Source: TMP-86 sp046347195 (GTDB lineage: Bacteria; Pseudomonadota; Gammaproteobacteria; Steroidobacterales; Steroidobacteraceae). Taken from it: a DNA stretch of 64,000 nucleotides. Position numbers and translations under genes: made by a program. Shown here piece after piece: positions 17,924 to 26,239 of this stretch. How positions within the stretch are numbered: the first letter of the stretch is position 1; every line of letters begins with the position of its first letter. The notes below the pieces were generated by a model. That model was not told where the DNA came from and did not search any database. It saw only the letters and a list, made by a program, of their open reading frames with translations. The stretch is from contig JAXMGQ010000008.1 of the NCBI GenBank assembly GCA_046347195.1, positions 1 to 64,000 on the forward strand. Reading direction: 5' to 3'.

Positions 17924-18337
17924 TTACGGAAAATGGCTACGAAAGCTCAGCTTGTGGGGTGCAGGGTGGCCAGCGCCAAGAGGGCCTCGGCCTCGAACCT
18001 GGGCGCGATGCGGCGGTGCGCACCGTCTCTCTCGGCGCTCCATTTCGAAGTCGACCATTGCAGCATCGACGGCGGAGAGAAGCGGCTCGCAGGCGCTGTC
18101 CGATGCATCCGCAAGCTCGTATCCGGTCAACCGCAGGGTGTCGTGCGTGCGCACGAAATCCAACACACATCGTCGGTAACGCGCGGCAGCCGCGTCAATC
18201 TTGGCCGTATGTTCGGCCTCCCATGCAGCAATCGAGGCCCGGTGCGCAGCGCAGCCTGGCAGCAAATTAATTGCGAACAGCCCCGCGGCGATCATTGCCA
18301 GCCTTGGCCTTGTGATTCGCTTCCTGCAGTTTTTCAT
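17924..18337 (-). CDS. Predicted lipoprotein next to the repressor
   Basis: 137 residues with a type II signal peptide: basic n-region MKNCRKRITRPRLA, hydrophobic MIAAGLFAIN, lipobox LLPG-C at residue 29. The mature part is charged and helical (AWEAEHTAKIDAAAARYRRC), then arginine-rich. It starts inside the 3' end of the repressor gene (71-bp overlap, same strand) and ends beside the left operator, so it is probably made in the lysogen. A superinfection-exclusion role is a guess from position. An internal ATG at 18295 is an alternative start. Confidence 0.6.
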   Translation of the reverse strand: MKNCRKRITRPRLAMIAAGLFAINLLPGCAAHRASIAAWEAEHTAKIDAAAARYRRCVLDFVRTHDTLRLTGYELADASDSACEPLLSAVDAAMVDFEMERRERRCAPPHRAQVRGRGPLGAGHPAPHKLSFRSHFP

Positions 18338-18716
18338 GGACTTCCTTCACGCGCTCCGCGGATGAGGTGATCTGGATCGTGCGGATATAGCGAGCATTTT
18401 TCAGAAGGTCCACCCGGCTGTCGGGCGAGAGTTTATCCCAGATGCCCAGCAGCTCGGCCATCATCGGATCGTTGGCCTTGCCGGGAAACTTCGGGCCACG
18501 CCCATCCAGCAGCCAATCCACAGCCACACCAAACTCGGCCGCCATGGCCCGCGCGCGGGGCAGGGAAGGGGTGTCCTTGCCGGTCTTCCACTTCGTCACA
18601 GCGGACTGTCCGACCTTGAAAAGCTTCCCTACCGCTTTCTGAGTTACGTCGTCGGGCAGGCTGGCCATATCAAGCAGCCGGCGCCAAAAATCGCTGGTGT
18701 GTGAGCCTCTTGGCAT
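18267..18716 (-). CDS. Prophage repressor, CI-type (XRE family HTH)
   Basis: 149 residues from ATG 18716 (MPRGSHTSDFWRRLL). The N-terminal helix-turn-helix is visible in DVTQKAVGKLFKVGQSAVTKW, followed by AAEFGVAVDWLLDGRG typical of phage repressors. The C-terminal part is short and helical with no S24/LexA peptidase motif, so RecA-stimulated self-cleavage is not evident. The frame is open to 18761, but that would place the start inside the operator at 18742-18756. It is divergent from the Cro-like gene. Confidence 0.85.
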   Translation of the reverse strand: MPRGSHTSDFWRRLLDMASLPDDVTQKAVGKLFKVGQSAVTKWKTGKDTPSLPRARAMAAEFGVAVDWLLDGRGPKFPGKANDPMMAELLGIWDKLSPDSRVDLLKNARYIRTIQITSSAERVKEVHEKLQEANHKAKAGNDRRGAVRN

Positions 18717-18741
18717 CCACCCCATTGTCGGCGAACCGAAT

Positions 18742-18780
18742 AACACAGTCGGTGTTTGCATTTATAACACTATGGGTGGT
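18742..18780. promoter_or_regulatory. Right operator between repressor and cro
   Basis: A perfect AACACN5GTGTT site at 18742-18756 (spacer AGTCG) and a one-mismatch copy at 18766-18780 (AACAC TATGG GTGGT), centres 24 bp apart. It lies in the 76-bp gap between the divergent repressor and Cro-like genes, where CI and Cro would compete to set lysis or lysogeny. Confidence 0.75.
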
Positions 18781-18792
18781 ACGCTCGCGCCC

Positions 18793-19011
18793 ATGACGAA
18801 CGACGAACTTCGAGACGCCATCGAAAAGGCGGGCGGCCAATCTGCCCTGGCTCGCCTGATCGGCGTGCGGCAATCGGCAGTTTCCAACTGGCTTAACCGC
18901 AACAAGCAGGTGCCCGCCGAGCGAGTGCTGCAAGTGGAGGCTGCGCTCAATGGCGCCGTGTCGCGCCATGACATTCGTCCCGATCTGTATCCACGCGAAG
19001 AAACCGCGTGA
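18793..19011 (+). CDS. Cro-like regulator (YdaS family)
   Basis: 72 residues from ATG 18793 (MTNDELRDAIEKAGG). The HTH is QSALARLIGVRQSAVSNWLN, and the ending VSRHDIRPDLYP is the hallmark of YdaS/Cro proteins. It is first gene of the rightward operon, divergent from the repressor. The upstream in-frame ATG at 18697 would start inside the operator and the repressor, so I rejected it. Confidence 0.88.
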   Translation: MTNDELRDAIEKAGGQSALARLIGVRQSAVSNWLNRNKQVPAERVLQVEAALNGAVSRHDIRPDLYPREETA

Positions 19012-19046
19012 CCAAATTTTTTTACCCCGGGGATTTGAATTAATCC

Positions 19047-19286
19047 ATGAGCTTGGACCTGAAAGATCTGAAGCGGCTGAAGCTGACGCCTGAGACCCGG
19101 GCGTGGCTCACCGCTGAAGCCCACATCACGGGCCGGACTCCGCAAGAGATCGCACGCGAGGTGCTGCATGCCAAGGCCATGGAGAGGATTCACGCGGCCA
19201 AGGTAATCACCGCACTTGCGGCCGGCGAGGGCCTGGCGGGGGACGGCGCCGGACACCTCAGGGACACCCGGGGCCGATCCAAGTGA
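19047..19286 (+). CDS. Hypothetical phage protein
   Basis: 79 residues starting MSLDLKDLKRLKLTPETRAW. The segment HITGRTPQEIAREVLHAKAMERIHAAKV reads like a small helical DNA-binding or adaptor protein. It lies between cro and the replication gene, where phages encode CII-like or replication-accessory proteins. It overlaps the next GTG by 4 bp. No family assigned. Confidence 0.6.
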   Translation: MSLDLKDLKRLKLTPETRAWLTAEAHITGRTPQEIAREVLHAKAMERIHAAKVITALAAGEGLAGDGAGHLRDTRGRSK

Positions 19287-20086
19287 GCGGCTGGATCAAG
19301 TGGGAGAAGGATCTGCCAACCGACCCGCGGATGATTCGGATGGTGCGCGAGTTGAAACGCACCAGCGTTACAGGTGCGTTAACAAGTGCGTTACAGGAGC
19401 GTTCAGCACTGGCAACTGTGTGCGGCGCTTTGCTGCTTTTTTGGTCCTACGCGGACTCCCACATCAGGGCAGATGACACGATTGACCTCGGTCCAGCGGA
19501 CATCGATGAGCTCGTTGGCATCGACGGTTTCGCGAAATCCATGCCCGAGGATTGGCTGCGAGTTGTCGATGATCAAACTGTAGAACTTCCTAATTTTCAA
19601 TCACATAACAACGTCGAGGCTAAGAAAAAGGCCCAAGCCCAGAAGCGCGTTGAAACGCATCGGTTACGCAAGCGAAACGCAGATGAAACGCCACAGCGTA
19701 ACAACAGCGTTACAGGTGCGTTACCAGACCAGACCAGACCAAGACCAGACCATACCAGACCACCTTCAGAGTTTTCGGACGCGCCCAATGGTGGGAACGG
19801 GAAGGTCAATGGCAATCACCTGGGCCGGGCCCAGCGCCTACCCGATGGCTGGCAGCCAGACCACGATGACCTCGAGGCCATGGCAGCGCAGTGCCCGAGC
19901 GTGGATCTGGATCGCGAGCTCCTGAAGTTCACCGACTACTGGCGCGGAGCGGCAGGGCAGCGCGGGGTCAAGCGGGATTGGCGCGCAACGTACCGCAACT
20001 GGATGCGCAAGGCCCAGGAAGATCTCGCCGCAAAGCACGCGCCTCGACAGTCCCGCTACGACCTCCTCACCCAGGGCAGCTCATGA
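19283..20086 (+). CDS. Phage replication initiator-like protein
   Basis: 267 residues from GTG 19283 (MSGWIKWEKDLPTDPRM). The N-terminal half resembles the winged-helix domain of phage DnaT/O-type replication proteins (GALLLFWSYADSHI...DELVGIDGFAKSMPEDWL). A low-complexity linker follows, then the C-terminal FTDYWRGAAGQRGVKRDWRATYRNWM segment shared by phage replication proteins (longer than 20 residues in nature, abbreviated here to FTDYWRGAAGQRGVKRDW). A 19-bp repeat occurs twice within the gene. It is followed by a helicase-loader-like gene. Confidence 0.72.
   Translation: MSGWIKWEKDLPTDPRMIRMVRELKRTSVTGALTSALQERSALATVCGALLLFWSYADSHIRADDTIDLGPADIDELVGIDGFAKSMPEDWLRVVDDQTVELPNFQSHNNVEAKKKAQAQKRVETHRLRKRNADETPQRNNSVTGALPDQTRPRPDHTRPPSEFSDAPNGGNGKVNGNHLGRAQRLPDGWQPDHDDLEAMAAQCPSVDLDRELLKFTDYWRGAAGQRGVKRDWRATYRNWMRKAQEDLAAKHAPRQSRYDLLTQGSS
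19363..19381 (+). repeat. 19-bp direct repeat, copy 1 (candidate iteron)
   Basis: CAGCGTTACAGGTGCGTTA occurs exactly here and at 19705-19723. Partial copies (GTGCGTTACAGGAGCGTT) follow immediately. The repeat encodes SVTGAL both times. Repeats inside an initiator gene can be origin iterons, as in lambda O. Confidence 0.55.
19705..19723 (+). repeat. 19-bp direct repeat, copy 2, plus CCAGA microsatellite
   Basis: Exact second copy of the 19-mer at 19363-19381, preceded by a degenerate AGCGTAACAACAGCGTTAC. It is followed at 19723-19762 by several CCAGA units that encode the linker DQTRPRPDHTRP. The linker is the usual place for a phage replication origin. Confidence 0.55.
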
Positions 20087-20650
20087 GCAAATCCACCTCC
20101 CGCCAATCACGGCGCGTTGAGCGCGTCTGGACACGCCTGCACCAGGCCTACGGCACCCGGCTCTTCGACACCTTCGGCACCAAGGCGCCCGAATCCTGGG
20201 CCGAAGCCATCGAGGATCTGACCGATGAGCAGATCAGCTACGGCCTGCGCCAGGTGATCCGCGAGCAGGTGGCTCACCCGCCAACCCTGGGCCAGTTCAC
20301 CAAGGCATGCCAGGACATGCCGGCGACCAAAGCACGAACGGCCCGAGCGTGCAGGAGCTGCTGTGTGCGTTCTGCTCGCTGAATTTCCACGGGAAACTTG
20401 AGCCCTGGGAATTCTCGGCCCATGGACCTACCTGTACCGCGAGTGGATTGATCCGGAGCGCCCCAAGCATCTGCAGCGCTGCGCAGAGTGCACGGGCGTG
20501 CTGATCCCGCTGCGAAACGGGGACTCGATCCGGGTGAATGTGATCGACATGCAGGCTGAGCCTGAACTGCTGGCCAAGGCGCAGCGCAGTTTTCTGCCTG
20601 GGCCGCGGCCGAGCGAACGAAAACTCCAACTACCGGACATGACGCGATGA
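20083..20650 (+). pseudogene. Replication protein P-like helicase loader with zinc ribbon (frames broken)
   Basis: From ATG 20083 (MSKSTSRQSRRVERVWTRL) a clean 80 residues resemble lambda P-like replication proteins (TFGTKAPESWAEAIEDLTD, then HPPTLGQFTKACQDM). Two frame changes then lead through LLCAFCSLNFHGKLEPWEF and WIDPERPKHLQRCAECTGVL to PDMTR and TGA at 20650. Restored, it would be about 188 residues with a CxxC...CxxC zinc ribbon, recruiting host DnaB after the initiator. It overlaps the initiator stop by 4 bp. Confidence 0.65.
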
Positions 20651-20895
20651 GGTGGAAGAACTGGGGCCCAGGGATCCGCGATTTCATCAGCGCCGATTAC
20701 CGCTACTCGGTCCACAGCGATTCGCGTGGGAGTTGGGCCGCCTGGCACCGGATGCCCATGAAGCGCATCGATCGCATCGACTACGCCGATGCGCGCCTTG
20801 CTCAGGACGCCTGCGAGGCTCACGCGCAACAAATTCACGCTGACAGCAAATTGCTGAAACCTACTCACCCGGAGGATCCCACGTGCTCACGCTGA
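20647..20895 (+). CDS. Hypothetical phage protein
   Basis: 82 residues starting MRWKNWGPGIRDFISADYRY, with its ATG overlapping the preceding stop (ATGA). It is rich in aromatic residues at the N-terminus and Asp/Ala at the C-terminus. No family recognised. It overlaps the next gene by 13 bp. Confidence 0.5.
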   Translation: MRWKNWGPGIRDFISADYRYSVHSDSRGSWAAWHRMPMKRIDRIDYADARLAQDACEAHAQQIHADSKLLKPTHPEDPTCSR

Positions 20896-21467
20896 AAACT
20901 CGCCCTTGCAGAATTGGCCCCTCGATCAACACGCGCACCGAGCGCCACGGCGATGAGGATGTGCCCGCGCTCTATATCCCGATCGGCGCCGTGCTGCTCA
21001 ACGACGAAGAGATCAACACACTGCTGCGCGAGCCGCTCGCGCACGAGGCGCTGTTCAACACGGGCGGTGCGATGCCAGAGCCCATGCTGCCGATGATCAA
21101 GGCGCTCAAGCTCAAGGATAAATTCGAGGAGTGCCGGGTGGCGCTGCTGCTGGGCTTGAAGCGCGAGAAGATCGAGCTCCAGGGCGTGAAGGTCGCCAAG
21201 GTCTCGATCGAGCCGCTGCCCGGCGGGCTGACCGCGATGGAATTCACGATCCAGACCACGCCCGATGATCTGGAGTTCGCCCCGCTTTTGCTCGCCTTCC
21301 TCAACCGGGAAGCGGAGATCGATGTGGACTTTGGCCAAGTGGCCAAGGAGGACAAGACGCAGGCCGAATTGCCGCTCAATGCGGTGGAGCAGGGCGAGGA
21401 GCAGGACAAACCCAAGCGGCACCGGCGGCGCAAGGATGGCGATGATTCGCCACGGGTGCTGCAGTGA
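20883..21467 (+). CDS. Hypothetical phage protein
   Basis: 194 residues from GTG 20883, preceded by GGAGGA. It begins MLTLKTRPCRIGPSINTRTE and looks globular for 160 residues with a beta-rich part (VKVAKVSIEPLPGGLTAMEF), then an acidic-to-basic tail ending KPKRHRRRKDGDD. Similar proteins occur in replication/recombination blocks of temperate phages. I cannot assign a function. A small HTH gene follows. Confidence 0.6.
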   Translation: MLTLKTRPCRIGPSINTRTERHGDEDVPALYIPIGAVLLNDEEINTLLREPLAHEALFNTGGAMPEPMLPMIKALKLKDKFEECRVALLLGLKREKIELQGVKVAKVSIEPLPGGLTAMEFTIQTTPDDLEFAPLLLAFLNREAEIDVDFGQVAKEDKTQAELPLNAVEQGEEQDKPKRHRRRKDGDDSPRVLQ

Positions 21468-21655
21468 TGCGCGCCACCCGCTCCCAGCGCATCGAGCGCG
21501 ATGCGAAGATCGTCTCGCAGTTCAAGGAAGGCGTTGCAATGAAGATCATCGCCGAGCGGCACCGGCTCACCGCTGCGCGCATCAGCCAGATACTGAAAGG
21601 CGCGGGCGAGTGGACCGGAAAGCCCCGGGCGCGCAGGCAGCACCACGGGGGCTGA
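21464..21655 (+). CDS. Small helix-turn-helix protein
   Basis: 63 residues with GTG at 21464 and ATG at 21467, the latter overlapping the previous stop. IVSQFKEGVAMKIIAERHRL followed by TAARISQILKGAGEW is a clear helix-turn-helix of the MarR/sigma-region-4 style, and the protein ends in a basic tail. It may be a late regulator, being placed at the border of early and late genes. The role is inferred only from fold and position. Confidence 0.6.
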   Translation: MMRATRSQRIERDAKIVSQFKEGVAMKIIAERHRLTAARISQILKGAGEWTGKPRARRQHHGG

Positions 21656-21659
21656 TGCG

Positions 21660-22103
21660 ATGCTGAGTGCAAACCTGCAGCAGATCATGGCGGAGAAGCG
21701 CGCTCGCGGGCAGCGGGCCACACGAGCGCATCGTGTGCCGAAGGTCAACAAGGGCGAGGCCACCTTCGCCTTCCAGTGCCGCGCATTTCGGCTGCCCGAT
21801 GTGGCGCCGAAGTGGAAGATGGTCAACTCCGCAGGCACGCGCACGCCCAAAAAGCGCGAGCTCGCGATGTGGGAATTCGATTTCGCCTTCCTTGTGCAGA
21901 AGGTCCTAGTCGAGATCGATGGCGGTATCTGGATCCAGGGCGCGCATGCTCACCCGACCGACATCACCCGCAACATGACCAAGCAAAACGATGCCGCTCA
22001 TGCGGGCTTCATCACGCTCCGATTCACCCCGGCCGAGGTTAAATCCGGCCACGCCATTGCCTTCACACAACGTGTCCTAGCAACCAGAGGATGGAAACCA
22101 TGA
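21660..22103 (+). CDS. Phage endonuclease (VSR/DUF559-like PD-(D/E)XK fold)
   Basis: 147 residues starting MLSANLQQIMAEKRARGQRA. The core reads RELAMWEFDFAF, VLVEIDGGIWIQGAHAHP, then NDAAHAGFITLRFTPAEV. The E..D...E-I-D pattern, GxH and closing LRFT are typical of VSR/DUF559-type nucleases. Such genes often sit just before terminase and may resolve branched DNA or trim recombination intermediates. The ATG is 4 bp after the previous stop. Confidence 0.72.
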   Translation: MLSANLQQIMAEKRARGQRATRAHRVPKVNKGEATFAFQCRAFRLPDVAPKWKMVNSAGTRTPKKRELAMWEFDFAFLVQKVLVEIDGGIWIQGAHAHPTDITRNMTKQNDAAHAGFITLRFTPAEVKSGHAIAFTQRVLATRGWKP

Positions 22104-22252
22104 TCAACGATTGCGCGAATGAGGGACGTCGAAGCACGGACCAGGAAGATCGCGACCTCGGCGATTTTATTGCTGGAATTGTGATCGGTGCCCTCGGCGC
22201 AGGAATCACGGGGGCGATCCTGATCCTGATCTGGCTGAAGGTGCACGGATGA
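22100..22252 (+). CDS. Small single-span membrane protein
   Basis: A 50-residue ORF not obvious by length: MINDCANEGRRSTDQEDRDL, then a hydrophobic span from FIAGIVIG to LILIWLK. Its ATG overlaps the endonuclease stop and its stop overlaps the next ATG (ATGA at both ends), strong support for a real coupled gene. Function unknown. Confidence 0.6.
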   Translation: MINDCANEGRRSTDQEDRDLGDFIAGIVIGALGAGITGAILILIWLKVHG

Positions 22253-22527
22253 AATACGCCAACAAGAATCGAGTGATGCTGGGCAAGCTGTATTTCAACA
22301 ACCTGCAGCGGGCCCGCTCCATGATGGCGCACATGGGTGAGGACATCGATGTGCTCGATAAGCTTCGCCAGCCATCCGATTCCCTGACCAACCTCCTCGA
22401 GGACCTGATCACCGTGACCATGCGCCACCTGGGCAACGAGGAGAAGGCGGAGAACACGCGCTTTGCCGCCTCGCGACGCGTGGCCAGCACCGTGGCCAAA
22501 CCCCTGCGTGGTGAGCCGCGTCGATGA
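22249..22527 (+). CDS. Hypothetical phage protein upstream of terminase
   Basis: 92 residues starting MKYANKNRVMLGKLYFNNLQ. It is helical and charged (MMAHMGEDIDVLDKLRQP...EDLITVTMRHLGNEEKAE). It is coupled by 4-bp overlaps to the genes on both sides. No family recognised. Position suggests a packaging-accessory or late-operon leader protein. Confidence 0.55.
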   Translation: MKYANKNRVMLGKLYFNNLQRARSMMAHMGEDIDVLDKLRQPSDSLTNLLEDLITVTMRHLGNEEKAENTRFAASRRVASTVAKPLRGEPRR

Positions 22528-22970
22528 ACTACGAGCCCAGACGCCCGCCCAATGCCGGCAAGGGCCGGCGCAAGGGCGTGGTGAACAAAACCACCGCCGA
22601 TGTGCGCGCAGCGATCGCCAAGATCGCTGAGAGCAAGGCGCACCTGGTGGAGGGCTGGCTCAGCCGCGTGGCGAAAGAGGATCCAGGCCGGGCGGTGGAT
22701 CTGTACCTGCGGCTGATCGAGTATCACATCCCCAAGCTCTCGCGCGCAGAAGTCACCGGCGCCGGCGGCGGCGGGCTGCAGGTGAGCGTGACGATCGTGG
22801 ATCCCACGCGCGTGGAAACCACGCCTAACAATTGGCATTGCAGGCCTTACCAGGGACGCGCTCTGGAAGGCCCTTGCGCATCAGCGCATCAAGCGGGCAG
22901 TGGCAGCTTGGCACCGGCGCAGTGGCAAGGACGATATTGCGCTCAACTGGACCGCGACGGCCGCCTTTGA
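22524..22970 (+). CDS. Terminase small subunit-like protein (3' end fused by an indel)
   Basis: Starts MNYEPRRPPNAGKGRRKGVV, a phage start similar to DUF5681/small-terminase proteins, with helical DLYLRLIEYHIPKLSRAEV and a beta tail VSVTIVDPTRVETTP near residue 100. From residue about 101 the same frame reads NNWHCRPYQ, which resembles the start of the large subunit, and then runs out of frame with it. The true 3' end is probably near 22828, and the remaining 140 bp is a frame artefact. Small subunits recognise pac/cos DNA. Confidence 0.6.
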   Translation: MNYEPRRPPNAGKGRRKGVVNKTTADVRAAIAKIAESKAHLVEGWLSRVAKEDPGRAVDLYLRLIEYHIPKLSRAEVTGAGGGGLQVSVTIVDPTRVETTPNNWHCRPYQGRALEGPCASAHQAGSGSLAPAQWQGRYCAQLDRDGRL

Positions 22971-24289
22971 GCGCGTAGGCACCTACTGGCACCTGCTGCC
23001 CCAAGCCAATCAGGCCAGGAAGGCCGTGTGGGATGCGGTTAACCGGCTGCCTCTGGGGCTGCGCGCATCGATCAGGCATTCCCGCAGCTGCGCCAGACCA
23101 CTCGCCAACGAGGACATGCTGATCCGCTTCGTGAATGGCAGCACTTGGCGGGTGGTGGGGTCGGACAATTACAATTCGCTCGTGGGCTCCCCGCCCGTGG
23201 GCGTCGTGTTCTCCGAATACGCGCTCGCCGCGATCTGCTGGCGTTCGTTCGTCCGATCCTTGCCGAGAACGGTGGGTGGGCGATGTTCATCTCTACCGCG
23301 CGGCCGCCGTCCTTCCACAAGCTCTATGAAACCGCGCATCGAGATCCCAGCTGGTTCGGCCAGCGGCAGTGGCGGACACCGGCATCATCACCGATGCGCA
23401 GATCGAGCAAGAGCGGCGCGAGCTTGCCGCAGAGCAGGGCGAGGATGAGGCGAATGACATCATCAACCAGGAGTATTACTGCGACTTCGATGCAGCGATC
23501 CCTGGCGCCTATTACGGCCGGGAGATCTCCAAGCTCGAGAAGGCTGGGCGGATCTGCGATCTGCCGCATGATCCACGCTTTCCCGTGGTCACGGGCTGGG
23601 ACCTTGGCGTCGGAGATCCCACCGGCATCTGGTTTGCCCAACAAATCCGCGGCACCGTGAACATCATCGACTACTACGAGCACTCGAACCGGCGCCGATC
23701 ACTATGCGCGGGTGCTCAAGGAGCGCGAATACACCTACGACTATCACATCCTGCCGCACGATGCCGAGCACCGCGAGTGGGGGCACGATCGGTGCGAGCA
23801 CGCGGGTCAATGTGCTCAAGGGCCTGAAGGTCAGGCCCATCCGCGTCCTGCTGATCCTCGCGCGAGGATGGGATCAACGCGATGCGCGTGCTCCTGCCGC
23901 GCTGCCGCTGCGCCGCTTTACTCCGGATGTGTCGCGAGGTTTGAACGCGCTGCCTTGGCCAGTATCAAAAAAAATGGGATGAAAAAGCTGCGCGTATGTT
24001 AGAGCACACCCCGTTGCATGATTGGACCAGCCACGCGGCCGATGCCTTCCGGTATTTGTCACTGGGCTTGAAGCCGATCGGACCGATGCGCCACCGAGGA
24101 AGCCGATATGCAGAAACCTGGGCGATCGATGAGCGTGGGCACTACCACCGCACGCGCTCGAGGCGCGGGCTTGCCCAAGGCGCTCGAGGAGCTAGGCCCA
24201 GCCAAATATGCCGGCGCCACAGCGCGCCATTTCGCCAAGGGCGGAAGTATCACGCGGCTAAGAAACGCGCGCGTTACGCGATCGACTGA
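22825..24289 (+). pseudogene. Terminase large subunit (frames broken)
   Basis: Clear TerL pieces lie in three frames: RPYQ, ALWKALAHQRIKRAVAAWHR, RSGKDDIALNWTAT (Walker A-type RSGKD), NSLVGSPPVGVVFSEYALA (Walker B region), DIINQEYYCDFDAAIPGAYY, PVVTGWDLGVGDPTGIWF (nuclease aspartate), HDWTSHAADAFRYLSLGLKP. These are the ATPase and RNase H-like nuclease motifs of a headful- or cos-type packaging motor. About ten indels break the gene. The last about 200 bp (to TGA 24289) are not recognisable. Confidence 0.85.
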
Positions 24290-24294
24290 CCTGC

Positions 24295-24305
24295 TTGATT
24301 GTGCA
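24295..24305 (+). promoter_or_regulatory. TTGATTGTGCA late-boundary motif, site 1
   Basis: Exact 11-mer between the terminase and the small gene ahead of the portal, 28 bp before ATG 24333. One of five such sites in the prophage late region, all on the transcribed strand and at gene junctions. Role unknown; late promoter or recombination linker are options. Confidence 0.45.
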
Positions 24306-24332
24306 GGGTAGAAGCGTGAATCTCGGCCGCCT

Positions 24333-24590
24333 ATGGGTAGTTTCTTTCGCCACGTGCGGCAATCCTGCACAAGATCGATCCGCTGGACCGAGCCATCTCG
24401 GGCGCCGCGGGACTGAACTTCAAGGACAAGCCCGACCCCCGGTCCCAAGCCCCCGAACATCGACACGGCCACGCGGGATGTGCTGGATACCCAGGACCAG
24501 CTCGCGCGGCGCAAGGGCGTGCTGGGCAATGTGTTCGCAGGCTCCCAGCCGCAGACCGCCACCATCGGCAAGACCACGCTCGGCGGCTGA
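24333..24590 (+). pseudogene. Small phage protein upstream of portal (frames broken)
   Basis: Starts MGSFFRHVR. Other frames continue with ILHKIDPLDRAISGAAGLNF, KDKPDP, then PNIDTATRDVLDTQDQLARR and KGVLGNVFAGS to TLGG and TGA at 24590. Restored length is about 86 residues. Short proteins with this KxxDPLDRA...LGG pattern commonly sit between TerL and the portal in BPP-1/T7-like prophages; function unknown. Two or three indels are needed. Confidence 0.6.
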
Positions 24591-24593
24591 TCC

Positions 24594-26229
24594 GTGGATG
24601 ATGTAAAACACTGCTCAAGCGTCGAGGCCCTGCTGCAGCGGCGCATCAACTGGGTGACCTGGTGGCAGGAGATCGCCTATCGGGTGATGCCATCCTCGGC
24701 CACCTTCACGGTGGATGGGCCTGAAGGGACCCGGCGCACCGAGCGCCAATACTCAGGCAGGCCGGTGCTCAACAACGAAAATTCGGCGCGGTGATGGATG
24801 ACCTGCTCACCCCGCGCAACCAGGAGTACCACGGCCTTGAGCCCGAGGATACGGGCTCGCCGAGGATCAGTCGGTCAAGACCTACCTCGAGCGCATCAAT
24901 AAGCTCCTGTTCGCCCAGCGCTACCGCCCGAAGGCTAACTTTGCAGCGCAGAAGTCACAAGGCTATTTGTCGCTTGGCGCGTTCGGAAACTCAGCGATGT
25001 TCATCGGCGAGGATGTGGGGGAGGGCACGCACTACATCTCGCTACCCTTGAAGCAAACCACCTGGGCGCAGAATCACCAGGGCGTGATCGACACGCTGTA
25101 TCGCTGCTGCATTGTGGCCAGCGCGCAACATCGTCAAGGAATTTGGCGAGGAGAACGTCTCGCCGAAGGTCCGCCAGGCGATGGCCAAGGGGCGATGACT
25201 TCCACGAATTCGATGTTCTGCATTGCACCTGGCCCAACGAGGAGGCTCGTGCCCGGCCGCAAGGATTACCGCGGCATGCCCTACGCCTCGCGCTACATCA
25301 TGGTGGAGGAAAAGCACACCTGCGCGAGCACGGCTTCGCATCCTGGCCATACGATCGGTCGCTACATGCTGGCGCCAAACGAGATCTACGCGCTCCCCGG
25401 CTATGGCCTGCTGGGGCTCGATCCTCACCCTCAACGAGGAGAAGAAAACAGTCCTTCGTTCAGGCCAGGCGAATGTGGAGCCACCGCTCCTGCTGGCCGA
25501 TGATGGCTCGCTCGATAGTTTCAACATGCGCGGCAGGGCGCTGAATTACGGCGCACTGTCCCAGGATGGCACCCCGCTCGTGCAGCCCCTGAAGGTGGGC
25601 GGCGATGTGCCGCTGGGTCTTGAAGACCATGCAGCTTGAGAACCAGGAAATCGATGATGCGTTCCTGGTGGGCCTGTACAACATGCTGCAGGACGAGAAC
25701 ATCAAGACGGCGACCCAGGCGCGGGAAGTGATCCGCCAGAAGGCCGTGTTCGCCTTGCCCCCGCCGGTGGGCCGGCGGGAATCCGAAGATCTTGGCCCGC
25801 TGGTGGCGCGCGAGATCCGGTGGCCGCGGCGCGGACCAAGAACCGCTGGATCTTGACCGATATGCCCGATGCCTTGCGCGAGCGCGGTGGCGGATCCGGG
25901 TGCACTACACGAGCCCTGGGCGCGGGCGATGCGCGCAGCGGATGCGGTGGCGATCTCCCGCTCCTTCGAGGCGCTCGCCCAGGCGATCCAGATCGACCCA
26001 AAATCCGCCTGTGCTCGATGTGCCGGAGAGCTTGCGCGAGTTCTCGACGAACATCATCGGCGTGCCGGCGAAGCTCGTGCGCGATGAGAAGGACGCGCAC
26101 CAGGCGCTCTCCGATGATCATGATGCGACCATGGCAGTTACGCAGGCGGCAGCGGTTGCACCGAACCTCTCGCAGTCGGTGCTGAACGTCGCCAAGGCCG
26201 AGCAGCTGCGCGACGGTGCGCCGGCTTGA
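24594..26229 (+). pseudogene. Portal / head-tail connector protein (frames broken)
   Basis: GTG 24594 gives VDDVKHCSSVEALLQRR. Podovirus connector (Head-tail_con family) motifs follow in mixed frames: WQEIAYRVMPSSATFT, RVMDDLLTPRNQEYHGL, KSQGYLSLGAFGNSAMF, GTHYISLPLK, NYGALSQDGTPLVQPLK, NQEIDDAFLVGLYNML, TQAREVIRQKA, ending in a clean 60 residues to TGA 26229. Restored size is about 540 residues, as for the T7/BPP-1 type. It forms the DNA entry vertex. About nine indels occur. Confidence 0.85.
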
Positions 26230-26239
26230 GGAAATCCCG

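Noticed and set aside
19723..19762. CCAGA tract as a separate tandem-repeat locus
   Set aside because: Only a few imperfect units inside a coding linker; treated as part of the initiator gene.
24301..24323. TTGATT of the boundary motif as an ordinary sigma-70 -35 box
   Set aside because: No -10-like hexamer at 16-18 bp at any of the five sites.
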